A DNA stretch of 50,894 bases from Burkholderia sp. H160 (GTDB taxonomy: Bacteria; Pseudomonadota; Gammaproteobacteria; Burkholderiales; Burkholderiaceae): the NCBI GenBank assembly GCA_000173575.1, contig ABYL01000042.1, positions 1 through 50,894 of the forward strand, in the 5' to 3' direction. The position numbers and the translations under genes are program-made. Below are positions 7,629 to 15,517 of this stretch, one piece after another (within the stretch, counting starts at the first letter, position 1; each line of letters opens with the position of its first letter). Under the pieces are notes generated by a model. It did no database searches, was not told where the DNA came from, and saw only the letters and a list, made by a program, of their open reading frames with translations.

Positions 7629-9341
7629 CTACCGGCGTCTGTCACTCGCAAAAGCCTCCCCGATCTGTCGTGCCCGCTTCACCTCATCGCTATGCAGGTA
7701 GATTGAAGTTGTCGACACCGAAGCGTGCCGCAGATTGTCCCGTACGGTGGTCAGCTCTGCGCCGCGCCCGAGCGCGTGGGTCGCGTGGGTGTGGCGCATC
7801 CAGTGCGGAGACGCGCGACGAAGCTTCTCTGCCAGCGGCGGATGATCGGCTTCGATAGCCTGTGCGGCGAGCAGGAAGAAGCGCCTGAGCACGGCCCAGA
7901 GCCGCACGCTGCTGATCGCCACTTCGCTGTCCGCCTCGAGGCTGCCGATGACCGGCGTTTCCGGCCGCCAGCGCACCGGCGCGATCGGCAGTTCGCGTTC
8001 GGCGAGATAATGTGCGAGGGCGTCCCACGCGAGTGGCGGCAACGCGACGCGTGCCAGCTTCTTGCCTTTGCCGGTGACGCGTAGCCAGTGATCGCCGCGC
8101 GCATCCGTCTCAATGTGTCCCAATGTTGCGCCGACGAGTTCGCTTGCACGTAGGCCCGTCGCGTAACCAAAGTCGAGCAGGAAGCGCACCCGTTGTGCGG
8201 CCGGGGCAGACCAGTCGTACGACCATTCGAGTCCATCGGCGATCGTGCGCACCAGCGCCCATTCGCCCTCGCTGAACGCGTGCGAGGTGTCCAGCACGTT
8301 GCCGCCGGAGGCCTCCCGCACCTTCACGCCAGCGAACGGATTCGCGAGCACATAGCGCTGCTCGATCAGCCAGCGGAAGAGGGCGCCCAGAATCGACAGT
8401 GCATGGGCGACCGAACGGGCCGACAGGCTGCCGTTGAAGGGCCGCCAGTCCGGCGAGGTGCGCGGCCGCACCGGGCCCACCCAGCGGGCGCGCGGCGACG
8501 GGTGACGCAGGAACGCGCGATACGCGATCGCATCTTCGGTCGTGAGTGAGGACAGTGCGCGGCCGCGTTCGACGATCGCCCACAGGATCAGGCGCTCGGC
8601 CTCCTTGCGGTAGGTGCGCTGGGTGGCCGAGGATTCGTGCAGGGCAAGCCAGGTCTGCACCGCTTCGTAATCGTTGTCGGCGTCCAGCGCGCAGGTGGCC
8701 CTTGGCGCGCGGAAGGTTCCCTGGGAGCCGTCGACTTCATGTGGAACCTGCAGCGATTCCCACGGCACGAGCTCGCCCCGGCGGCTCGCGATGACGAGCG
8801 CGCGTGCCTTTTCGGTCAGCGCAGGCCACGCTGCGAAGAACTGCTCGATGGCGCGGGCGCTGGCCGCGCCGAGGCCTGGTACCGCTTTCCACCACTGGCG
8901 CCGGCGTGGCACGCGTACGGTCAGATCCGCGAGCGTGCGGATGCCGTGGGCGTGCAGCACGCGTACGGCTCGTAGTGCGAACCACTGTGCGACGTCGTCG
9001 GTAATCTGTGGTTCGGGCGCACGCGCTGTGCGCAGCAATTCGATGGCGTGCGCGACTGCTTTTGCGTGCCGGGCGCGATCTCCCGCGGGGTGATCGAGGA
9101 GGGCGGCGAGATCGTCACGATGCGCGGTGCGCGCAATGGCCTGCAGCCGGCGCCGGATGCGTCCTAGCACGCCCCGTGCGGACCTGCCGTCGCCCAGCGA
9201 CGCGGGCTGATAGCGCTTGACCGCCTCGCGCACGGGCAGTCCCGCATACCACGCACGCAGCACGGCGAGTTCGTCGGCGTCGGGAAAGCCGGACCGGTCG
9301 GCGGCGGCCGGGGCGGGGGTCCGGGTGAGGTGGATTGACAT
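7629..9341 (-). CDS. Tyrosine recombinase with long N-terminal extension (DUF3701-type phage integrase)
   Basis: A 570-residue site-specific recombinase. The C-terminal catalytic domain shows R398 (TGLRASEL), a lysine in TGKGKK near 425, H513-x-x-R516 (HWMRH), H539 (LRHAS) and the nucleophile Y548 (SIYLH), so it looks intact. A core-binding SAM-like domain lies at about 225-340. The first 200 residues contain a helix-hairpin-helix-like VPGLGAASARAIEQFF segment, as in the DUF3701 integrases common in Burkholderia. It acts on DNA in the cytoplasm to cut and rejoin specific sites. No cognate element ends were identified; the palindrome at 6140 is one candidate. Confidence 0.9.
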   Translation of the reverse strand: MSIHLTRTPAPAAADRSGFPDADELAVLRAWYAGLPVREAVKRYQPASLGDGRSARGVLGRIRRRLQAIARTAHRDDLAALLDHPAGDRARHAKAVAHAIELLRTARAPEPQITDDVAQWFALRAVRVLHAHGIRTLADLTVRVPRRRQWWKAVPGLGAASARAIEQFFAAWPALTEKARALVIASRRGELVPWESLQVPHEVDGSQGTFRAPRATCALDADNDYEAVQTWLALHESSATQRTYRKEAERLILWAIVERGRALSSLTTEDAIAYRAFLRHPSPRARWVGPVRPRTSPDWRPFNGSLSARSVAHALSILGALFRWLIEQRYVLANPFAGVKVREASGGNVLDTSHAFSEGEWALVRTIADGLEWSYDWSAPAAQRVRFLLDFGYATGLRASELVGATLGHIETDARGDHWLRVTGKGKKLARVALPPLAWDALAHYLAERELPIAPVRWRPETPVIGSLEADSEVAISSVRLWAVLRRFFLLAAQAIEADHPPLAEKLRRASPHWMRHTHATHALGRGAELTTVRDNLRHASVSTTSIYLHSDEVKRARQIGEAFASDRRR

Positions 9342-9465
9342 ACCGTCGAGTTTAACGCAGAAACAGGCATCTTGTGATAAGAAGGATTATCTTAATCGCG
9401 TGGTTCGGGCACAGCATTTTTGAATTCGCTTCGCTGTTCACGCAAGGAAAGGGCGTTGTCACGTT

Positions 9466-9636
9466 AAAGTGTTCACGACGCATTAGCTGAGAGGAAGCGC
9501 GTTTGCTCAGGAAAGCCTGGGTGCGCTCTGGATCGCGAAAGCCACGCATGCGTCGCTCGCGTTCGCGTGTCGGCTGATGACCTTTTTCAGCCCGGTTATT
9601 GATCCGCGCGCTTCCGAAACTAAACCGGCGGCTCAC
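9466..9636 (-). pseudogene. C-terminal remnant of an IS6-type transposase
   Basis: About 57 codons on the minus strand encode a segment with NNRAEKGHQPTRERERRMRGF, the motif around the third catalytic acidic residue (Glu) of one IS6 subgroup, where NNRAENSHQPTRxRER is usual. The rest of the transposase (both catalytic Asp residues) is absent and the sequence after RREHF no longer matches, so this is a non-functional scar. It belongs to a different subgroup from the intact IS6 transposase at 33147-33866. Confidence 0.6.
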
Positions 9637-9735
9637 CTTTTGCCGGCGTTCCGCGCTCGATCAGTGGGTGCAACTCGAAGCCGATCCTGCGATCAACGCG
9701 TTTGCGAGCGGCCGGGGTTTATCCAGTTCGAAGGC
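9620..9735 (+). pseudogene. Probable remnant of a TnsA-like transposon endonuclease gene
   Basis: Reading on the plus strand from 9620 gives LDQWVQLEADPAINAF. A one-base shift then continues as CERPGFIQFEG near 9701-9735. Joined, this resembles the TnsA N-terminal pattern (a Glu-containing helix, then a short linker and a CERPG/EQP-like strand) seen in endonuclease subunits of Tn7-like transposons. Both ends are missing and the frame is broken, so it would be dead. It overlaps the start of the IS6 remnant on the other strand. The assignment is from memory of the family pattern. Confidence 0.35.
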
Positions 9736-9879
9736 GACATACAGCGATCCAGTGATGGTTGTAACCTGCCCGTGAAGGGCCGTGCGAGGCGCATTCATTT
9801 GCGTACTCCTCTCCGAAAACGGGTGTTGGAATCCTCGTTTTACTCCAGGAGGCTTACTTCCGCCGCCCTTCCATAGTAT

Positions 9880-11538
9880 CTAAGGAACGGTCCAGCCCCC
9901 TTGCAGCGAGACCTCGTCGGACGCACCCCGGGAAAGCTTGATGAAATAGCCACCTTTTGACGCGAAGCGTTGCGCTGGCGCGAGGCTCAAGCGAGGGAAA
10001 TAGCCGTTCACCAGTCGTCGGCTCAACATATTTTCGAGCTGTTCGACCAGATAGTCGCGATGAAAGAGATCGAGCATGCCGGACAACGTATCCGACAGTA
10101 TCTGGCACGCCAGGTACGTGTTTGCTTCCACACGTTCGTCTAGTATCGGCACGTGCCGTATGTTCAACCAGGCGAGCGGAAAATTCATTGCAACCCGTCG
10201 CAGCACAGGAAGAGCGAACGGATACGTGACTATCGTCGATTCGCGCCAGGCCGATGGGAGCGGCGCATGCTCAAGGCCGCCCATTAATCCGGACACGTAG
10301 ACGGTCCCCCTTGGTGCAGAGGATGGCAATAAGGCAAGTGCGCCCGGCCGCAGCCACAAGATCAGTACATCGTCCTCTTTGATTCCACTTAACGCCTGGT
10401 TGATCGCGCTCGCAGCGGCGTCGATGTCCAGTGGCCGGTCGAGCGGTGGAGGTTGACCTGCCGCCGCAAGTTGGGCCGCAAAGTGCGCGGCCGCGTCTTC
10501 GCCTGCATCGCCTCGCTGAAAGACCTGGATCACCCGTCGGTCGGCGTACGATTTCCCGTGCGCTGGTGTCGCACTCTGAGGGAGCGCCAGACGCGCTGAG
10601 AGCAACTCGGCCTCGAGCAGGACACCCTTGGAAAAGTAGACGTTGTAGAAGTCATGTTCGGCGACGACCGGTACGTCGACATTCGGAAACAGGCAGGGCA
10701 GTGCCTCCGCCTCGCAAAATCGATGCACTGGCGCCCATGTTTTGCCGCCGATGCCTGAGATGACGGCGAACACCGGTTCGCTGGCGAGATGCTCATGGAG
10801 TTGACGTTCCCATGTCTGCGGTGGCCCACTCAGTTCCCACACGTGCAACTGCCAGCGACGCTTCACCCGGTAGAACACATTGCGGTCGCTTTGCATCGGC
10901 TTGACGCCGCCTCGCAAAAATTCGTTCTGGTCGGAAAAAAACTGTCGAATAACCGCCAGCATTCCGTCGCGGCTCGCGCGGTCCGAATCCGGAGTGGTAA
11001 TCGTAGCGAAGTGAAGCGTGTCTTCAGTGACGCCGGGCGAAAGGGTGCTCGACAGTCCGCGCAGATAGCTGACCAACTGGGTCATCGTCTTGTCGTCGAT
11101 GTCGAAACGCGGCATCAATTCGTTGAGGGGGCGGCCGTCCCGGCCCGTCCCGTGACGGATGGCTTCCGCCAGCGTCTGATCGGTGTACGGCGGGCGTTTG
11201 AGATTGACGTATCCCGGCATGTAGCGGTAGTCCATATCGTCGTTCGCACTGCTCGCCGGGCGGAACAGATAGTGCCCGGTGATGGGCGGGACGATGATTT
11301 GCCCTTCGGCGGTGCCGAAACCGCTGCGACGATGGCAATTGACGCACGCTGCATCGGCGCCTTTGACTGATGCACCTGCCTCGCGCAGTCCGACAAGCGG
11401 GGCGCCCGATGGCTGTATGCCGTCGCGGTACAGCGCCTCGGCGGTCGATGGGTCCGCTGCGCATGCCAGGCGGACGGTCAGCAGGAACGCGAGCACGCCT
11501 GAAGTCAGGAATCGCGTGTTCACCCCCAAGCGGATCAT
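9880..11538 (-). CDS. Cytochrome c / periplasmic ligand-binding fusion protein
   Basis: A 552-residue secreted protein. A signal peptide (residues 1-27, cleavage near CAA-DP) precedes a monohaem cytochrome c domain with CVNCH at 65-69 and probable axial Met in ELMPRF near 142, within the usual C-terminal TQLVSYLRGL helix. From about 170 on the sequence resembles a type-1 periplasmic binding fold. The start at 11538 has GGAGG before it; the longer frame adds a non-signal N terminus. It diverges from the multicopper oxidase operon across 751 bp. I infer that it passes electrons to or from the oxidase or senses its product; neither is shown by the sequence. Confidence 0.8.
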   Translation of the reverse strand: MIRLGVNTRFLTSGVLAFLLTVRLACAADPSTAEALYRDGIQPSGAPLVGLREAGASVKGADAACVNCHRRSGFGTAEGQIIVPPITGHYLFRPASSANDDMDYRYMPGYVNLKRPPYTDQTLAEAIRHGTGRDGRPLNELMPRFDIDDKTMTQLVSYLRGLSSTLSPGVTEDTLHFATITTPDSDRASRDGMLAVIRQFFSDQNEFLRGGVKPMQSDRNVFYRVKRRWQLHVWELSGPPQTWERQLHEHLASEPVFAVISGIGGKTWAPVHRFCEAEALPCLFPNVDVPVVAEHDFYNVYFSKGVLLEAELLSARLALPQSATPAHGKSYADRRVIQVFQRGDAGEDAAAHFAAQLAAAGQPPPLDRPLDIDAAASAINQALSGIKEDDVLILWLRPGALALLPSSAPRGTVYVSGLMGGLEHAPLPSAWRESTIVTYPFALPVLRRVAMNFPLAWLNIRHVPILDERVEANTYLACQILSDTLSGMLDLFHRDYLVEQLENMLSRRLVNGYFPRLSLAPAQRFASKGGYFIKLSRGASDEVSLQGGWTVP

Positions 11539-11758
11539 TGTCACGGGCCTCCGCAAAAAAACTATATCTTCCCGTTTTTCGGGGTTCCTCGAACTGGGTG
11601 CTATCGCCGTTCCCCAGGGAACTGAAAGGTCTGCACCGACATACTGGCCGGCCCGAATGATGATCCAGATTGGGTGAATTTCAATCTGGGTGTTTTCCCC
11701 ATTCTGATATCTCGCTGTTACCCACATTTCCAGCTTTCCTTATTGCGCGAACCAGACT

Positions 11759-11983
11759 GTGCAACTTCGCTTGCTGTTCGTCGGGCTATTGGTGCTTCTC
11801 GCGACTACGTGCGCCAGCGCGCAGATGCAGGCTGCAACTATTTGCTGGACGCATGTGAACATGCATCGAAACGGGACATGGGCTGCAAGTGGACACGCGT
11901 CATATAGCGATCTCAGGGCGCTTCTGCCGTGGCTGCGTTTCTTCCGCCCGGCCAGAATGCGAGAAAGGCCTCAACGGGGATGA
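11759..11983 (+). CDS. Possible small secreted protein (weak)
   Basis: A frame of 74 codons opens with GTG. Its first 22 residues look like a textbook signal peptide: QLRLLFVGLLVLLATTCASA with an ASA cleavage motif. The remainder is Trp- and Arg-rich and matches nothing I know. No good ribosome binding site precedes the GTG, so this may be chance or a decayed gene. It is noted because it is encoded just upstream of, and on the same strand as, a run of secreted copper proteins. Confidence 0.2.
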   Translation: MQLRLLFVGLLVLLATTCASAQMQAATICWTHVNMHRNGTWAASGHASYSDLRALLPWLRFFRPARMRERPQRG

Positions 11984-11985
11984 AT

Positions 11986-12001
11986 TCTGCGCAAGCGCAG
12001 A
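11986..12001. promoter_or_regulatory. 16-bp inverted repeat, possible operator
   Basis: TCTGCGC-AA-GCGCAGA is a perfect 7-bp inverted repeat with a two-base centre, about 290 bp upstream of the first oxidase gene and 450 bp upstream of the cytochrome c gene. Its position in the shared divergent region makes an operator plausible, but there is no run of T and no promoter signature to fix its role. Confidence 0.3.
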
Positions 12002-12289
12002 GGCGGGTGGGCATCTCCTACGGTGCTTTGGGGGGATTCCACCCGTGACGCTCGGCTTTAGTTTTAGGACACTCCGAAACAATTGGTTGCATGACATCGG
12101 CTCGTAGGCAGCTTCATCCGGCGGATGGCGACTTTCCAAGGTCGTTCATGGGTGTGGACATGTCGAACGTAAGCTGAAGGGGCCGCTCGTCCAGACATGG
12201 GCCAGCGCGGCAAGCGTGGATATCTACAGGATCGGTGCAAGATGCCGGCGTGTGTTGCGCAGGCAGTTCGTCCGGTCGCGGAGGGATCT

Positions 12290-13852
12290 ATGTTTGGCAC
12301 TCGCTTGTTTCGCATTGGGTTGCCGGCGTTTCTTTTTCTCGTCATCTCGATACCGGCGTTCGCGCAGTCGTTCCGCGTGCAGTGTCCGAACGGCACGACG
12401 CTGCACAAATCGCTCGACGGCAAGGTCGACTCTATGGTGTCCGGAGATCCGTCCCGGCCGACTGCCGCGAACGCGAATCCCCAGATTAAATGCCAGCATA
12501 TTTCCGGCGGCGATGGCTACGCAACGATGGCCGACGGTCAGCAGATCTACCTGTTTGCCTTCGGCCCTTTGTCCGGCCTGTCGGACATATCGATGGGCCT
12601 GCCGGGCACCCAGCCTGCGTCAGTATTCAATGGTCCGTTCGTCGGGCCAACCTTTCCGGGTGACGGCGTCGCCACCAACAACGCGGCCGTCAAGGAGCCC
12701 GCGTTGATGATGAACAACGGCGTGCTCGCGGGGCAGGCCCCTGCGCCGACCATGGCGCTCGACGAGGACGACGAGTTTTTCCTCACCTTGTCGAACGTCG
12801 GCATGATCATGCGGCCGGACCTGTTCGAACAGCACACCGTGCATTTTCATGGATATCCGAATGCGTCGTCGTTCTTCGACGGCGTGCCGGACGCGTCCGT
12901 CGCAATCAACATCTCGGGCAGCTTCACGTATTACTACACCGCTCCCGACGCCGGAACTTACTTCTGGCATTGCCACATCACGCCGCCCGAGCATCTGCAG
13001 ATGGGCATGGAAGGCCAACTCTACGTGCGTCCCCGGCAGAATCGCCTGAAGCCGGGCGCGAATCTGTATGCGGCGCTGCACGACTACGAATACCCGTTGC
13101 AGCCGATCAGCGCCGCGGCCGTGGCGCACTATCCGAACGCATCGTTTCCGCCGGAAGACTGCCGTAAGGACGTCCTGTGTTCGACGCCGCTGCCGCTGCG
13201 GGACACGGGTGCCGTGCAGGCGCCGGGCGCGCACTACGCCTATAACGATGGCGACGGCTCGACGCGCTACGACGTCGAGTATCCGATCCAGATGATGGGC
13301 TTCGACCCGAACTTCCACTTCATCGGCATGACCTTCAACCCCGAGCCGTTTGCGGACATGAAGGACAAGTATTTCATGCTGAGCGGTCGCAGTTATCCGG
13401 ATACGATCGGCGTACCAGGCTATGCGGGACTTCCAACGGGAACGACGAACCCGACCGCGAGCGGGGCAATCACGACACTGGATTCAGATGGCGTGTCGCG
13501 TGTGTCGCAACCGATGCCGACGCTCATCACGATCAACAAGACCGGGGGACAGACGCGTGCGCTGCTACGTGTGTCTAACCTGAGCGTCACCGAATATCAC
13601 ACGCTTGCGACCGAAGGTGTGCCGATGCTCGTCATCGGCTTCCATGCGCGCCTGTTGCGCGACATGGCCGGCGCGAACATGTACTACACGACGAACTCGC
13701 TGACGATAGGCGGCGGCGAATCCGCCGATGTGATTCTCGACGTGACGAACATTCCACAGGGTACGTACTTCCTCTACACCACACAGCTCGATCACCTGTC
13801 GAACGACGCCGAGAATTTCGGCGGAATGATGACTGAGATCCGGGTCTTATAA
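12290..13852 (+). CDS. Multicopper oxidase-like protein A (type 1 copper plus half of a trinuclear site)
   Basis: A 520-residue secreted protein with a signal peptide (1-25, IPAFAQ). The first cupredoxin domain carries H182-T-V-H185-F-H187-G and, after a GTYFW strand, H227-C228-H229 followed by H235 and M240. By analogy with ceruloplasmin and large bacterial oxidases, H182, C228, H235 and M240 form a complete type 1 copper site, while H185, H187, H227 and H229 are only four of the eight trinuclear ligands. The C-terminal domain keeps the fold pattern (GTYFLYTTQLDHL) but has lost the copper motifs. Start chosen by GGAGGG six bases before ATG. First gene of a five-gene operon, 12 bp from the next. 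Confidence 0.88.
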   Translation: MFGTRLFRIGLPAFLFLVISIPAFAQSFRVQCPNGTTLHKSLDGKVDSMVSGDPSRPTAANANPQIKCQHISGGDGYATMADGQQIYLFAFGPLSGLSDISMGLPGTQPASVFNGPFVGPTFPGDGVATNNAAVKEPALMMNNGVLAGQAPAPTMALDEDDEFFLTLSNVGMIMRPDLFEQHTVHFHGYPNASSFFDGVPDASVAINISGSFTYYYTAPDAGTYFWHCHITPPEHLQMGMEGQLYVRPRQNRLKPGANLYAALHDYEYPLQPISAAAVAHYPNASFPPEDCRKDVLCSTPLPLRDTGAVQAPGAHYAYNDGDGSTRYDVEYPIQMMGFDPNFHFIGMTFNPEPFADMKDKYFMLSGRSYPDTIGVPGYAGLPTGTTNPTASGAITTLDSDGVSRVSQPMPTLITINKTGGQTRALLRVSNLSVTEYHTLATEGVPMLVIGFHARLLRDMAGANMYYTTNSLTIGGGESADVILDVTNIPQGTYFLYTTQLDHLSNDAENFGGMMTEIRVL

Positions 13853-13864
13853 GAGAAGCCCGTC

Positions 13865-15490
13865 ATGTACTCGTTCAAGACCTGTCATTGGTCAGTTATC
13901 CTATCGATGGCGACGCTGGTGATTCTGGCGGTTGCCGCGAGCTTGTGTTGCGGACGGGCGCGCGCGGCCGTGCCGGGGATCACGGGCGGCGCAAAAACGC
14001 CGACCTTCAATCTGGTCGCGAGCGCCGGAACGACTTCGCAGCCCGACGGCGCGTCGATCTACACATGGGGCTACGGCTGCGGTAAGGCAGGAGCCTCAGC
14101 CGGGTTGACCACGGCGGTGGCGCCAGCCGGCTTCGCGCCCGCGGCCCTCGCCGGGCTCAGCACCTGTCCCATCATGCAGCTGCCCGGACCTACGCTGATT
14201 GTCACGGAAGGCGATACGGTGACGGTCAATCTCACGAATGAATTGCCGGTGGCCGCGGGCAATACGTCGATCATCTTCCCCGGCTTCCAGGTGTCGACGA
14301 CCAACGGCGTGGCAGGCGTGCTTGCGCGCGAGGCGACACGCGGGTCCACGGTGACGTATTCGTTCTCGGCGACGAAGCCGGGCACATACGTCTATCACAG
14401 CGGCACGCAACCTGAGTTGCAGATTGAGATGGGGCTCTACGGCGTCGTCGTCGTGCTGCCGAAGACCCCTCCCGCGGTCTGTCAGACGCCAGGCGCGCTT
14501 GGATCCCAGGCCGACTACCGGCTCTCCACGGCGGCCTACGGCCATCCGCAAACCTGTTACGACCGAGAATATCTGTTCCAACTCATGGAGATGGACTCGA
14601 CCATTCACCTCGCGGCCCTGCAGCAGGTGAAGGACTGCGATGCGACAGTCGCTGCCAGTCCAACGGCGACGTGTGCGCCGATCGCCGTGCAAACCGAGCC
14701 GTACCACCCGAACTATTTCCTGATTAACGGCCGCTCGATGCCGGACGACATGGATGGCCTGTACTCGCCCGCCTATCCGAATCAGCCGTACAACGGCAAT
14801 CCGCACTTGCATCCAGGCGAAACGATGCTGATCCGGGCAGTGGGTCAAGGCCGCATTCAACATCCGCTGCACATTCACGGCAACCACGCGCGTGTGCTTG
14901 CGCGTGACGGCAATCTTCTGCTGTCCTCTGTCGATCAGCTCAGCCTGGCAGGGCCTCTGGTCTTCACGTTTCCGACGGTGTCAGGCCAGACCGTCGACGC
15001 GCTGTTTCAATGGACCGGTAAGGGGCTGAACTGGGACGTCTACGGGCACACGTATGCCGGTGCGCCAGCAGGACCGAGCACCGTGGGCAATGGCGACCCG
15101 GCGCCGTGCTATCCGGACCTCAACGGCTACTACACCAACACGAGCAATCCGGCCGCGATCCCGGGCGTCACACCGAACTACGGCGAATGGTGTGCGGATC
15201 ACAACAAGCCGATCCCGGTTACGCCTCCTGATCCAAATATCGTTGCCAACGGTCTGTGGTATGGGGGGACGCCTTATCTCGGTCTGCAAAGCATTCCGAG
15301 CGGAAGCGCGCAGTTCATCTCGACGCCGCGCCCCCCGGGATTTGCGAGCCAGAATCCCAGCGCCGGTTACGCATTCATGTGGCACTCGCACGATGAGCGC
15401 GAGATAACAACCAACGACGTCTTCCCGGGCGGCATGATGATGATGATGATCATCGATCCACCGGCCGCGAAGATTGACGAGTCGCAGTGA
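13865..15490 (+). CDS. Multicopper oxidase-like protein B (other half of the trinuclear site)
   Basis: A 541-residue secreted protein with a signal peptide (cleavage near residue 35). Its N-terminal cupredoxin domain is degenerate: where a copper motif is expected it reads YHSGTQPELQIEMGLYG. Its C-terminal domain has H333-P-L-H336-I-H338-G and H507-S-H509 in FMWHSHDERE, that is, two His-x-His motifs but no Cys for type 1 copper. These are exactly the motifs protein A lacks, so A and B together could assemble one complete site. A Met-rich tail (GGMMMMMII) follows. It is 12 bp after gene A and 27 bp before the giant gene. Confidence 0.88.
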   Translation: MYSFKTCHWSVILSMATLVILAVAASLCCGRARAAVPGITGGAKTPTFNLVASAGTTSQPDGASIYTWGYGCGKAGASAGLTTAVAPAGFAPAALAGLSTCPIMQLPGPTLIVTEGDTVTVNLTNELPVAAGNTSIIFPGFQVSTTNGVAGVLAREATRGSTVTYSFSATKPGTYVYHSGTQPELQIEMGLYGVVVVLPKTPPAVCQTPGALGSQADYRLSTAAYGHPQTCYDREYLFQLMEMDSTIHLAALQQVKDCDATVAASPTATCAPIAVQTEPYHPNYFLINGRSMPDDMDGLYSPAYPNQPYNGNPHLHPGETMLIRAVGQGRIQHPLHIHGNHARVLARDGNLLLSSVDQLSLAGPLVFTFPTVSGQTVDALFQWTGKGLNWDVYGHTYAGAPAGPSTVGNGDPAPCYPDLNGYYTNTSNPAAIPGVTPNYGEWCADHNKPIPVTPPDPNIVANGLWYGGTPYLGLQSIPSGSAQFISTPRPPGFASQNPSAGYAFMWHSHDEREITTNDVFPGGMMMMMIIDPPAAKIDESQ

Positions 15491-15517
15491 CCCGAGCGCT
15501 CAAAAGGAGTCGAGAGC

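Larger units (their letters stand above)
11539..12289. other. Divergent intergenic region of the copper-oxidase locus
   Basis: This 751-bp region separates the cytochrome c gene (left, minus) from the oxidase operon (right, plus) and should contain both promoters. I found no convincing -35/-10 pair and no classical CueR or CopR box. It holds a 16-bp inverted repeat at 11986-12001 and a small frame at 11759-11983 with a signal-peptide-like start. The long size for a divergent spacer suggests regulation or an overlooked small gene. Confidence 0.5.
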
